64,000 nt of DNA from Sanderia malayensis (Eukaryota; Cnidaria; Scyphozoa; Semaeostomeae; Pelagiidae), in contig RQOL01000729.1 of assembly GCA_013076295.1 (NCBI GenBank), forward strand, positions 2,418,001 through 2,482,000, written 5' to 3'. Numbering within the stretch: the first letter of the stretch is position 1; each line of letters opens with the position of its first letter. The notes under the pieces were generated by a model, which made no database searches, was not told the DNA's origin, and was given only the letters and a program-made list of their open reading frames with translations. Positions 34,830-47,635 of the stretch are shown in pieces. Position numbers and translations under genes: made by a program.

Positions 34830-37601
34830 CCGTTGATGACGTATCATCTGTTGACGTAACTCCACCATTGTTTCCACCTTCAGTCGCATTTGCTCCTGCA
34901 TCACTGTCTTCGATCTCTTCTACTGATGCTTTTACAGTTGAAGACTGATCTGCTTCGTTTACTATAATCGTGGCGACTTCATGCACCATAGCAAACGTCA
35001 TAAAATTGGCAATGGTTGTGCTACGGTCTTGATACGGTTTTTCTGCAGAATTAGGCCTAAGAGTTGAAACTGCTTTGAGTTTACCTCCGTCTGCTGTAAT
35101 TAATGTTGCTAGTTTTGTAGCCAATGCAACATATTCTTCAGCTAGTGATTTTTCTGCAACTATTGTTGTTCCTTTTGCAAATGTCGCTTCTTGTTCTGCA
35201 ATTATTTTTGCTCCTTCAGAAATAACTTTTGTTTGTGTCCATCGTGAGGTTGATTTCCGTGCCGGCACAAGAAAAATACTTTTAGCACTGCTATGCATTC
35301 GTAATGTATCCGATGCATTCAACAATAATTGAGTATAGGATGCCTGAATAAAACTCGATACAACACGATTCGTGGATAAATTCTTCTCTGATTCTTTGAT
35401 CAACATGGCGATTGCTGTAGCATTCTGATCCTGCTTACTGCTTTTGCTGACTATCGTCCAATTGTTATTGTTGTTGTTAAAGTCCATACTGGAAAAGGCT
35501 TCAAGTTTATTGTCGATTTCGAATTCGTAGGCTTGCATTAAATCCTTTATCAAGCCATCATTCATGGCTGGAATTCTGTGTTCCTTAATGTTCAATGGCT
35601 CCGTTGGGCGATGCGGTTCTTTAGTAAAATTTATTTTTGAAGAAACAAGTCCCAAAGTTGCACTCAGTTCTGGCACTGACGCAAATGAATGTATGTGTGC
35701 ACTGTTTTGCATCATGACATCACCAGAATTTTGCAAAAAGTTTCTCCCAGCTAGTGTTGCTGTATAACTTTGCAAAACACTTGAGTTTTTGTTTATCTGA
35801 ATTGGACTTTGATGATTTTTAGAGGTGTCCAAGCCCTTTGGTGCATCTGATGCCAAACTCGGCAATATTATATTCGGCAACATTGCAACATTCAAGTCTT
35901 CACTTTGAATATAGCTCATGGAACACGATAAGGTTGTTAAAATTTGCGACGGTGTAACATTATTACCACTTGTGCTTAATACCCCAGTCTCTCTTGCACT
36001 CACTATACGGGGCAAAATTGTTCCGGCAATTATCTCACATAGTGGAGGTGTAATGAGAAAACTGTTAGCTGTAGTAGAAAACGATGGCTTGATAAGCACT
36101 GTGGGTGCATCGAGAAAACGCTGACTGCTATCAGCACCATCAGGTTTTACGATGCTCAAGCTTTCTTGTTCTAAATTCCTTGTCGTGGGTAAAACTCCAG
36201 CCTTCAAAATACTCGTAGTTGGAGCAATGGAAGGTGTGTTCAGAAATGAAGAGTTAATGTTATTACTTGATGAAGCCTCAATTAATTCGAGAGATCTGTT
36301 AGCATCTTTTGTAGTACTTGTGGTCTTAATGCTCGAATTGCTCTTCCGACTATTCTTACGAATTACATCATGCTTTTTCTTAATCTTCTTCTTCGTCTTC
36401 CTACTCTTCCTATTCTTCTTCTTCTTAATATTTGTAGTCTTCTTTCCCTCCTTCGATTTCCTGCTTTTAATATCATCGTACATAACTTTCATGAATGAAT
36501 TGAACATATCCTCATCACTTGCTGAATGGAAGTGTGATTTTAATTCGTGCACAAATTTTCTGAAATTGTTAGTTAATCCCTGTCTACTTATCTTGTGCTT
36601 TGTTTTATTTCGTGTTGAAGACATTTTGTGTTTAATTTTCTTTTTAAAAAGCTTTTGAAGTGACAATATGGATTTATTTTCCGACAGCTTATGTTTCTTC
36701 AATTTATCTTCCAAAGGTTTCTCTTCCAGTGATTTATCTTCTGGCAACCAATTATTTAGCAACGCACTATTTTTGGATGAATCTCTGGATAACTTATTTT
36801 CTGGTATTAAGTAAGATGTACCTTTCGTGAAATTATGATCAGGCATCTTTTCTTTAAAGGAAGTCTCTTCTAGTATTTTATTTGTCCTTCTCTGCGCTGC
36901 CATCAGCCGTTGCAAGGAATTGTATATTGAGGAATAAATACCGCGATACCAATAAGGCATTGCCTGTTTATTATCTTTTCCAGTATAGGAACCATATCCA
37001 CCACATCCTGGAACTTTCAACGACGCGGATTCACGAGACATGTTCTTCCATAGCTGCGAGTTATTTTTTGCTTCTACATATCTTTCAGATCCATTCCAAT
37101 GAAAATGTCCAGACAAAGTCGTGTTCATCAAAGCAGTGCTACTTGCGTTATTCAAAGGCTTCGTTTTGAACACTGCATAGTCTGTCGTATTTCCTGTTGA
37201 CTTGATTCTATGAACCATTTCATTGTGAAACCTCTGCGTAGTTTTGGTTAATGAATTCGATACTTGAAGGCCAGGAAATTTATGACTGTGATTGGCGAAA
37301 GAAGTTGGTTGTTTTCGAGTTCCAGAGAGCCTTCTCCAGGTACTTATGTATTTTTCTGACGATGAAGAACGCAACGAAGAATTGCCTCCCCGACTGCCCA
37401 TGTTTATTAACAATTTGCCAACAATGCGTCCTTCATTGACGTGCCTTCGACAATGACTTTTCAGTCTCCAGAGTATTACAATGAACACTGAAACAAACAA
37501 AAAGAATCAAGTGGAGTCTCATGAGAGTTGAGAGTAAAGCAAAGTTGCAAAATAGAACAAGAACAGTAATTTATACCGCACTGCAGAAAAATCGTCTTCA
37601 T
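34830..37601 (-). CDS. Ser/Thr/Asn/Lys-rich secreted protein, 5' exons (copy A)
   Basis: Exon 1 (37577-37601) encodes MKTIFLQC and ends in phase 1. Exon 2 (34830-37487) continues VFIVILWRLKSHCRR, so the two together make a hydrophobic signal or anchor. Exon 2 is 2658 nt and ends in phase 1 at a GTGAGT donor; reading past this donor reaches a stop soon after. The protein of about 894 residues so far is rich in Ser, Thr, Asn and Lys. It has many Asn-x-Ser/Thr sites, a run of degenerate Glu/Lys repeats near residue 235, and a strongly basic tract near 345-385. Few Cys are present. No family is recognised. The signal exon / phase-1 linker / phase-1 layout copies the SEA-MCCRD gene at 17.7 kb. I therefore suspect its 3' end is the SEA-MCCRD exons at 27.3-24.3 kb. 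Confidence 0.7.
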
Positions 37602-40600
37602 TCTATTTTCTCGGTAGATCGACTCGTTGCCTTCTTGACAACAACATTTATCCAGCGAGATACAACTGGTTCAGATTGATTATAGCAAAGTTAGTTAACG
37701 GCATCTTCATCTTATCCAAAGTCCGCGTTGTCCAAATTCCAAACACCTCGACACAATTGGAAACAAGTGATGCAGTCAAAACACTTGCAACAATTTCAAA
37801 GCAAAGTTCTCCGAGTCAGCCATATTGAATGCCACACAGTTTCTATGTGTCCCCTTTTTCATAAAAGCATCTCTACAAACATGAAGTTGGTCCACGGTGG
37901 ACGTAGAATGTCACATGAAAATCTTGTGCCATCTCAAAAGAATATCCCATCTGAAAGTTTTGAATGTTTGATCCCCAAAAACTCCAAGTCTATTGTCAAT
38001 TCAAGAAGGTTTTACTCCCTCGAGGTGCTGGATGCAATATTTAAACATTCAAATGTAATATATACCGGCTGATTATCTGACAATATATCGGAAGATTTTT
38101 CAGCGCACCTTCTCCAGTTTAATGCCATGCAATTATTCTCATCTTTTTCATCAAAGAAATCATTCTCATTGTCAAAATTAAAGACGATCCAAGACACAAC
38201 AACGACACAACAAAATTGAGACGAAAAATGTTTAAACAAACATTTTTCGTCTCAATTTTGTTTGTTTGGTATAGTAGCCTCTATTTTGTGGTGCGTGAGA
38301 AAGATCGTAATCTAAGTGGGTTGTTTGTGACTACCTGTTAGCCACACAACAGTATTTAGCCCTATGAGGGGCTTTAGCCCCAAGGCAACTTGGGGGCCCT
38401 CTTCTCTATTATCGTGTTACGTCAAATGTCTCAATAAAACTAGAAAACGATTCTTGCACGATTCGCATTACGTCATTTTAGATCTTAGAGAACCTAAATT
38501 TGAAAAATTGGGCCAGGGCTCCAAGGGCCTCTATCCTTGGTCTATGCGGCCCAATTAACCACACAGTGGAATGCGGATATATCATTGAAAGAAACATGTA
38601 ATCCATTGTGATGTTTTACGGTACCATTGAGCTCCGGTTTAAATTTATTAAACTCCATACACAACGAAGTATTTCTTAGCTCCCTTCAAAGTTCTTCAAA
38701 TAGGGGACCAACATTTGTTCAGTGATAAATGCAACATGAGCATTCAAAATGCGTCGCATGCTGATCGAAATGAGGCTCTGGACTGATTTGAGCGCATTTG
38801 CATCGATGTTACCTTGAAGCTAGGAAACTATTTGATATTCCTGCCTGAAAAAACTTGTCCACTACATAGTTAAATGGATGAGTTTCTGATCTCTCTCAAA
38901 ACGCATCCCACAAACCTGAAAAACCCACTCTGTTTGATAAATTGTTTGTTACGCATGCGAATGGGTAACCTGCTAAGACCAGCCATTGTCCATTGTTCTT
39001 GTAGGATGCATGACAAATAAAAACTGCGGCACGCAACATACCATAACTCAACCCTTACCTTCAATGTCAACATCATACAGACTGAAAACAAGGTAACAGG
39101 AACACACGCACTAAGTGTATAGCCTACTTTACTTTACTATAGTACACTATATAATACTAATAATAATATACTATGCTGACAATACTATAGTATGCCATTA
39201 ACAATATAGCATATATCACATAATAATATGCACCTAATTGAGGGCAGGTATGCGATAACAAAAATAAGAAAATAAGTAGACAGCTTCAAAACGAGATTCA
39301 CATCGAATCGAGGCTAATAAGATTCGGTACTTTCACCATTTATATTTCACATCTCCAAATTTCTTTTTCCAAATAGAGGGTGGGAAGGCAGTAATAACAT
39401 CATTATTTATACGAAAATTGTTCGGAGATAAGAAACAATACCATTCCCTAGATTAGGCCTGGTTTGCCTTTTTGGTTTAATATTGTTGTTTGTTTTGTTT
39501 ATTAAAATCCAGCAAAATAAGAGCAAAGCAAGTATTAGTTCGAAATTCACAGATTGTAGGTCAACTTGGATTTGATAAGCACTTTAGATTTGGACCTTTT
39601 GCACAAATTTTCTCTGCCTTCTTTCTTTAACACAGACTTCAAGGAGGGTTGCTTACGATTATAGCACATAGGTTAGATTTATGCAAACATGATGTGAATC
39701 TCGGATTAAACTAAAAACAATTTTATTATTGTATAATTTTGGCACATTGTAGCATTGAGTGCGGAGCACTGCACGAACTACTGTCTTTTTCAAAAACAAA
39801 TCAGGGCGAGGGCGTAGACTGCTGGGTTAGGGGCTCTAAATAGCAAAATATTTTCACCTCTAGATGGTAAATCTTAGATACAAGGTAAACCTTGTGAAAT
39901 AATGCATTGTGAAGTAACGCAATGTGAAGTTAGATTGATTATATAAGTAAGGCTTGCAGAATTCGAAGCCAGTCAGGTGAGGTGAGTGTGAGAACATTGC
40001 GCGCGCGTGCAAACAAGCGTAGCCGAATGCGCTCATACGCTTCGTTGCACCGTCAAAAGATAGAGGAGCAAATATCCAGAATGATTTCATCGACTTTGAA
40101 TCGAAACACCTGGTTGTTTACAGGTGTAATTGTTGGACCAGGTCAAGGCTTGCAATTCACTCATGCACCCAAATGATTCGCAAATAATGTCAGACAAGTC
40201 GGTGTGCCAGCTCTAGTCTATCTATTATATATTTAACAATTTTCAAAAGGCCAAACCGAAGTCTTGGAAATCAAAATATAGTAAGTATGACTTTAATTTT
40301 GCACGTTCGTACGAAATTAATCGCGAAAAGGCAAAGTAATGCAATAATCATCCAGTTTAAAAAGATCAATCTATTGAAGTATGAGAAATTCTGCAACAAA
40401 TGTAGGCCATGTCCTTGAACAAAATAGTGGCTACATATGCATGACGGAGAAAAACCACGATGCTTAACTCGAGATACATTATGCCAACATGGTCCTAACA
40501 TTTAGCCACGAATTTCAGCCATGTGAATTTGAATATATCAGGAAAGCTTTAAACTGCAGAGTGAAAATAAAACTGGTCAAATTAAAATTTTTGGTGTTTT

Positions 40601-40808
40601 GATTTTACTGGTGTTGTATAAATATTGACGAGTTCAGTTTATTTTGTTGTCCAGGTTCGAAAAAAATAGTTGCAATGTTACACACTTTGTACAAAATAAA
40701 AATCCATACAACTTTAATACATATAAACCATAATGTAGTAGTGACAACGTGGTGTGGTGGTTATTTATGTCTCAAATCTGATTTTTCTTTCCCACAGGGC
40801 CGTTCAAG
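37602..40808. other. Spacer between the Ser/Thr-rich gene and the LamG gene
   Basis: About 3.2 kb with no supported coding exon. It contains a near-perfect 25-bp hairpin at 38209-38262 and an AT-rich patch around 39120-39240. A TATAAATA motif at about 40616 may belong to the LamG gene, whose start codon is preceded by an acceptor (CCCACAG at about 40797). Confidence 0.5.
38209..38262. repeat. Near-perfect 25-bp inverted repeat with 4-nt loop
   Basis: The arms are 38209-38233 and 38238-38262, separated by AAAC. The sequence would form a stable hairpin on either strand. It lies about 600 bp upstream of the Ser/Thr-rich gene's start codon. It is not followed by a T-run like a terminator and does not resemble a known RNA. 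Confidence 0.8.
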
Positions 40809-43638
40809 ATGAGGCCTATGCATCTCTTAATATTTTGCTGTGCAATTTCAGGTAATGGATAAATTATATATTTCTCTAACAACTAAATAAACATACAATA
40901 AACAGAAGCAAGAACAGCTAGATGTGAACGTAATTATTCGCAAGAAAATTTCGAAAGTTAAACCAGCTCAAATTATCAAGCAGTTGAATTAGCTCCCAAA
41001 GCTGAAATAGTTTCTTAACTCAAGATTTATAAACAGCGTATCGATTCACAGCATATTCATTCTTGCATTTCAGTAACATTCGCACGATTGCTCATCGTTG
41101 ATGATGAATCAAGAGGTATAAATATACGAATATTCACAGCATAACAATATCCATTCACATCATAACCATTTAATTACAATATTTCCACATCTCAACAAAA
41201 AATGTGCAGTCAACAGCACACTAATTAGAATAGTGGATTGAAATTTACAGTATAATCCTGGTAACTCGGACCCTTGATAATAAACCAAAAGCTCAATAAA
41301 TTAAATAGCTTTTGCATTCTTCTGGGAAAGTTATTGCTGGAATAAAGTTTTCTGGCATCGTTCTAAAGTTGTTCCAAGACCCACGACATTCTTTAATTTC
41401 AGACTATTTAATTTTGTGATTCGAGCTGTCGAGAACACGTAGATACTGATAGTTATCAAGTGGTAAGATACTGACTGTGATTTGTTTTATATTATTTTGT
41501 AAACACAGAAATAAAATTACAAAAGCGTGGCGGAGCGGAGATCGTTGGCATTGCAACATCCGACAAGGATTCACCCAATTCATCGGGTACAACTAGAAGT
41601 AAGTAATTTTCTGAAACAGACTATAAACTAAACTGAACTGAGCTGAAATGAACTCAATTGAGCTGGAATAAATTGCCATATAAACTTGTGCATTGCAGAA
41701 CGCCTTGTCACATACCTTGATTTCGAGAAATTCAACGGAGCAACCGCATCAGATGAGTCCGGGTTCGATAACAACGCCCAAATGTCAACCGGTGTACTGG
41801 TGGCCAAAATACCGGACAGCAACTGCGGCAATGTCGCTTACCTCTTTTGCACAGACATCAGCTTCATGAGCACAGAATTCCAAGCCAAACCAAAAGTGGC
41901 CGTGACAGTGGCCGCATGGGTCTACTTGATCAAGATCGAGGGTTCTCATTCCATCTTCCACACTATCGGCTCCACGCACACCATGGGACAATACCACTTC
42001 GAGGTGAACTTTGGAAATGTCCGCTGGTTCCACAGAAACGAGAGCCAGAACACCGTCTTCGAGGCCGAAGCCCACGAGGTCAAGCCACGTAAGTATCAAA
42101 CGAAAACTCTCGATTTTACTACACACATAATCTGCTCATCATGTCTAATGTGTTTACTTTGTCAATTATATTTGCATTGTATAGCATGTCCACGTGTGCT
42201 TGCTATCCGAACACTGTTTCTACTTGATCCACTATTTTTCTACTGTGACCACATTGGTAGCTGGCCCAGATGATTAAGTTTCACCCAACATCTCGTTCTG
42301 AGCATACCTTTCTTGGCAAGGCTCTTTGATCTGTTGCTATACCACAGGGCTTGAACGATGGCATAGTGCATCAAAAATACAACCAACATCTCTTTATAAA
42401 CGTATTCCTGAAAACAAGGATATATAAACGGACATCAGAAATTTCATAATAACTATGCAATCTTTAACAAATAACGACACATCTATTGCCTCTACTATTA
42501 ATAAACACCCGCCTCCATGCAAACTATGACGTTCTTTCTAACCCCTTCCTGCTTCTTACAGACGAATGGACCCATATTGCCGGCACATACAATGCAACCA
42601 ATGGATTCGCAAACATTTACATCAACGGAGAGATCAAGAACCATTCTATTGGCCAAGGGTTCTTGTCACGTGACTGGGGTGGTGAGGCCAAGATTGCCAA
42701 CTCCAAGATGGGTCGACCACTCGAAGGTCTGATCGACGAATTCAGAATCTACAATTACGCTCTTAGCCCCGAGGAGATCAAAGCTCTTTACGAGAAATGC
42801 AAATTTGGATCTGGAGGTACACAATTTTGCAAGTTTGCATCAAGTGACTGTATAACCCCAATGGTTTGAGGAACGTTAAACTGTAATCTTTTGTATCTTT
42901 TGTCCAGCAAACAATTTGAACGAGAAAACTGGAGGATCACGATCTGAGGGCATAACAGCTATCGCCGGCGACAGCAAGGACGATGGGGACGCTGCAGCCT
43001 CGAATACCGGTCAGGCAAGCGATAAGCCAGGTAACGCACACGAGTAACATTAACAGTGGGTAAACTAATGAATCAGTAAAGAACAGTACATAGTACAGTG
43101 TAGTGGAATAATACTGAATGGTGCATACTCCATATTTGATGGCGATGTCTCGCTGGCTTGACAGGATATATACATGGCTATGTATTACTATATTCGTAGC
43201 ATAAAATAGTAGCATAAGAAACAAAATAACTGACCTTGATCAAACCAAAGTGTAATCCATAGACCAAGAGAAGATAATAACGAATTCTACTCAACTGATA
43301 AATGTTGTTGTCGATCATAAAATCTTTACGGCTGACAAAGACATTTAACAGTTGAATGGAACTCATTATCCAAAGAGGCGTCCAATAAATCCAGAATCTA
43401 AAATAAAATAAAAACGGTTAATAGCGGTAATGTAGCTCCAGTTTGGGTGTCGGATAACTCTCGAGTTATCCAAGCTAATCCGTAACCAACACTAACATTA
43501 ATCCTTGCAGCTGAAGTAAAATCCACTGAAACGGGATCACCCACAACTGAGAAGGAGCGCAGTAAACAGCACAGTGATGAGCCGGCAAAGAAAGAAAGTG
43601 ACAGTGTCTTGAAGAAGTCCCAAGTATCACTTGAATAG
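40809..43638 (+). CDS. Secreted laminin-G-like domain protein
   Basis: Seven exons give 356 residues: 40809-40851, 41074-41115, 41509-41598, 41699-42088, 42562-42816, 42908-43030 and 43511-43638. All six introns are phase 1. Residues 1-18 are a signal peptide. A dibasic LQKR at 32-35 followed by GG suggests pro-region cleavage. Residues 60-265 form a laminin-G/concanavalin-like jelly roll. The landmarks are LVTYLDFEK at the start, WTHIAGTYN and FANIYINGE in the middle, and LIDEFRIYNYALSPEEI at the end. That last block is the typical close of the LamG_3 family. The 90-residue tail is Ser/Thr/Glu/Lys-rich. It sits between two copies of an MCCRD-gene block and shares the secreted, phase-1 style. 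A role in capsule assembly is therefore possible but not shown. Confidence 0.88.
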
Positions 43639-46600
43639 CCCTCAAGAGATACACGCTTTGAACAGAGATATGAATAGAAATTTGAATCTGCAACTGAATC
43701 GGCATCTGAGATACACAAACGACGAACATTGACGTAACATTAAGAAAGACACAAACTAACTGGAACTATGAATGGCTTTTGTTTAGACTTTTGAGAATAT
43801 GCTCTAACAATTACCCTGGTTCAATAAAGCAAATCAAAAATACGGAAAAAGTATCGTTTCCTAAGAAAATGAGGTGTATCAGTTTCTTCACAAACAAACT
43901 TCATCTCAATAAAGTTCGAAATGCAGTGTTGATATGTCTACTATGAACTTACAACAGCTTGGGTTCTTCATTCTAAAGATTGTACATGAATAGACTAGCT
44001 CTAACAGTCTTCCAAACAGCTATAAGTTATCTATGATTATAATTGACTAACTTAACTATAATGTTATATTTTAATGAAAGCTTTTAATGATCAATTCAAA
44101 TCTTTTGATGGTCTATCTTTGTCTTTTAACAATATTGTTTTTGCCGGCTTGTCGTCTAATGATTGCTGTTTTTTCTATTGCTTCAATGTGCTACGTGATA
44201 AATGTTCTACATAGTTTGTGTTAGTTCATTAATTACCTGGAACGTAGTCTACCTGTAATGTGCCACTGTGGATTAGCAAAATGCAACGTTTTTTGCAGGA
44301 GTGATCAAGGCGGCTCTTAACTAAGTCAAAGAAAACATACCTGCAATAGATGAGAATTTCCCACGCGCATCAACTGAAGACAAGTAACCTGTACAAGACG
44401 AAAAGACAACATAAGACATATTACATAATTCATATTGAAGAAATACCTACAGTTATTATAACAGCAGTGAACATAGATAAAAAGCATTTACACGGATGTT
44501 CAATTAATCATAGAGTGGTATGATTATTTATATATTTATAAGTAAATATTGTTTGTTAATTTGGAAATTATGACGGATTGTTGGGTTAGTCAGTTTTACT
44601 AGGATTTTCAGTATTGTAAAGAACTATTGCCACCACCAAGGATATGTCAGTTCGAATAAGTTCGGCATAATATACAAAGCTTGTCAGGTAATCATCCATA
44701 CAGTGAAACAACGAAATGAGTATTTTCCATTTTAGATTTGCCTAAATTGTAACGGTATCCAAATTGAAGGGGATTACATTGTAGCTTTACACATAGCCAG
44801 GAAAATAAAAAATATTGCGTTCTTTCTATCCGGAACTTAAAATGACATATCCCTGATGTTCAATTGAGTCCACAAAATTCGAAAATGTAGATAAACAGCA
44901 CTCGTCATGCATACAATATCGTAAACAGACCTTCTAATACTGACATACTATTTACCAAGTTGACAACATTCAATGAAGGGCCAGTTTCAAATCTCCCTTC
45001 AGCTATAGGGTGGTAGAGGTTCAGAATATACTTGATTGTAATAACAAAGTACACAGCTCTTAAATATGCAAACTGGGGTTTGGATCAAAACGAGGCTGCT
45101 ATAAAACAAAACCACGCCACTAAATGACATCCAATACAGAGACATCACTTATGACAAATGTATTTAAAAAAGCCTATTATTTTCCAGATTTTTAGAAATT
45201 ATTTATTATACATTTATGCAAGCAAAAGTTTGAATTACAGATATAAACTAAATTTCCTTGCTTCATCTATCTGTGAACATAGACTGATTTCTGATATAAC
45301 TGATTTCTTATGGATGGACAAAATGGACAAAACAAGAAGAGACGGTATGTTGCTTTACAATACTGTGATACTGACTGCCTATAAGTGCGAAATAACGGCA
45401 ATTCTTTTTCTCCTTTATCAAATTCATCTAACGTTTCTATACTTACTTTAAGTAGTGGCTAACGTGTTGATCAGTTATACAATCTCTGAAAGAACTACTC
45501 CGTGAAATGGTTATCTGGCCAAAGACAGATAGAATTCATTGGATGTGGATAAAAACGCTGGCTGTCGAGGTGCAAGAACTGGAAAAAATTTGCCTTCTTT
45601 TTTCGATCTTTCATCAAGCTTTCTTTTTCTTTCGCATCAACTGCAGACGTCTCCTTCTTGCATTCCTCGATTTTTCCCTGCTTCTTTCAGCTGCATTATC
45701 AATATCAAGCTCTTTGTAATTCTCTTCCAAACTCTAATTTCTAATTTCTTTGTTCTCTTTCTTGTCGCAAGAATGAAGTGTGCAAGCTTTCTACTCTGTC
45801 ACACTCACATCTAAGCGTATAATTCTCATTTCAGTTCTTTGATATAAACTTTGAAGGTGGCCATTGATCCTGTTGTTACAATGTTATATTGACAATCGTC
45901 TGTTTTGTGGACTGTTTTGTGGTCATCCTTTGATGCTTGCATTGACAGAATCTGCTCCATGTTTCACTTATATTCACCTTCTTCTATTCTTCCCGAAATG
46001 CACCTCTCAATCTGTTGTTTTATCTGTTATCATCATCCTCCATTGCATGTCCTTCGACTCTTCATATTCCTGCATCACATTTTCGAGAATATTACTTTCT
46101 TCCAATATCTTCTTCAACTTCTTTCTGCTGTTAAGCAGCTCTTTCTTAGTTCTTGATTTGCTTTGAGAAGCTTATCAACATTATTTCCATGACACGATGA
46201 CATCTGTTGTGCACAAGCATATTGGAGCTCCAAAGCTGCAAAATTTTTGCAAATCTTCTTCATGCTTCTTCGTCATATTTGGTCTTAAGATTTCGATTAT
46301 CGCAACTCATTTTACCTGACAGCAAACCTGTTAAATATTCGATGACGCCCCCCCCCAAAAAAAACTCCCCAAAGATCCATTTTGTTTCCAAAAAGCAAAA
46401 CAAACCACTAAGCCTCAAGTAAACAGCAATATTCCGAACGTATGTAAAATAACTCTGATAGCTATCGAAGCTAAACAAGGTTTCAGCTCCTCGGTTCAAA
46501 CTTGAGTCTGTCAATTATTGATTAATTTGCGTCACAATTAAAATCTATACAATGATATCAACATTTTCATTCGCAAACGTGGCGTGATCGATTTGATTAC

Positions 46601-47535
46601 AGCTTATACGCCGTCAAAATACAAGCAATGTACAGATCGAGCCCTTTAACACGCAAACTATAAATATTCTACATTAAAAAAGTAATACATGAAAGGTTTT
46701 CCCAACCAACAAAACCCAAAACAAACCAAGTATCGGAAACAGAGAGGGTATATCCCAAACTTTAACCAACATGTGCGCAGTAAAATGAGCATTGTTCTAT
46801 AGCTGGTATATAAAGCTTGGAAGGGCTGTATAGCTAATGAAATGATATATGAAAACACTTACAATCAGTATAATGTATAATGCTGGCTCATCCATTCACA
46901 CCAATACACACAGCTCGCTGTTTAAGATATATATTGCCCAAATTCTTGATGTAATCTTTATGCTTCTCCACTCCTTGAAAAATTTTCCATCAGTATAATT
47001 CGAAGGGAATGACCCTGAAAAGTTAAAAAAGAGGACATTTCTAATTAATAAGAAATGTCCGACATAATAATTGATCATAATTCACTGGAATTACAACGGA
47101 TTGAAAGACTTACACAATCAACCCTATTTTATACAACGAATCAATCTTTCGCTGGCACAACAGCTAGCTGCACCTCCTCAGTTTTCATTACAGTAGAAAA
47201 TAGTGCTCAAAGCAGACACAAAATCGAGTTGGCAACGAAACGCTGTCGGAAAAAAGAGATAAAGAAGATAACTTGGTTCTAAAGAATGCTAATTCGAACA
47301 ATGGGAAAGAAAACTGGAAGCAAATTGTCCCCTCCCTCTTCTTTTCTTGGAAACTGTAACATTCTATAACAAGCTGATCAAATAAAATTTGATCAAATGA
47401 AACAGTGGATTTTAAGGAGAGACAGGGAATTTATCATAACATTCTAGCAAATCGGGTAACGGAAAATCTGAAGGCAGTTCTGGTATCTGTGAGGAAGGCG
47501 GTCATTTTAAGCCTTGGGAACATTGGAAAATTAGC
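43639..47535. other. Spacer up to the assembly gap
   Basis: No complete gene is supported. A possible alternative last exon of the LamG gene lies at 44299-44324. A decayed coiled-coil sequence lies at 45560-46270 on the minus strand. The last bases before the gap hold a short open frame with no recognisable domain. Confidence 0.5.
45560..46270 (-). pseudogene. Possible decayed coiled-coil coding sequence
   Basis: Read on the minus strand, several short stretches in different frames look like coiled-coil protein. One contains LLKANQELRKSC, another ILENVMQEYEESKDMQW, another ERSREKSRNARRRRLQLM. Stops and frame changes separate them and no splice sites fit. This suggests an old broken copy of a coiled-coil gene. 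Low-complexity bias could imitate it, so confidence is low. Confidence 0.3.
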
Positions 47536-47635
47536 NNNNNNNNNNNNNNNNNNNNNNNNNNNNNNNNNNNNNNNNNNNNNNNNNNNNNNNNNNNNNNNNN
47601 NNNNNNNNNNNNNNNNNNNNNNNNNNNNNNNNNNN
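47536..47635. other. 100-N assembly gap
   Basis: Exactly 100 undetermined bases, the usual placeholder for a scaffold join of unknown size. Copy B of the duplicated block begins at its first resolved base. Confidence 0.99.

Larger units (their letters stand above)
21378..37413. repeat. Duplicated block, copy A
   Basis: This segment is collinear with 47636-64000 in the same orientation. Its left end cannot be fixed because copy B starts at a gap. Its right end is cut by the window. Copies differ by substitutions, single-base indels and larger presence/absence differences. Copy A alone has the MITEs at 25703-25939 and 33860-34626 and one extra 168-bp unit in the acidic-repeat gene. It lacks about 240 bp found at 50379-50621 and the element at 53166-54375. 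Confidence 0.9.

Noticed and set aside
36152..36658. 168-residue plus-strand frame, strongly hydrophobic
   Set aside because: It is antisense to the Lys-rich tract of the minus-strand exon; Lys codons read backwards give Phe/Leu.
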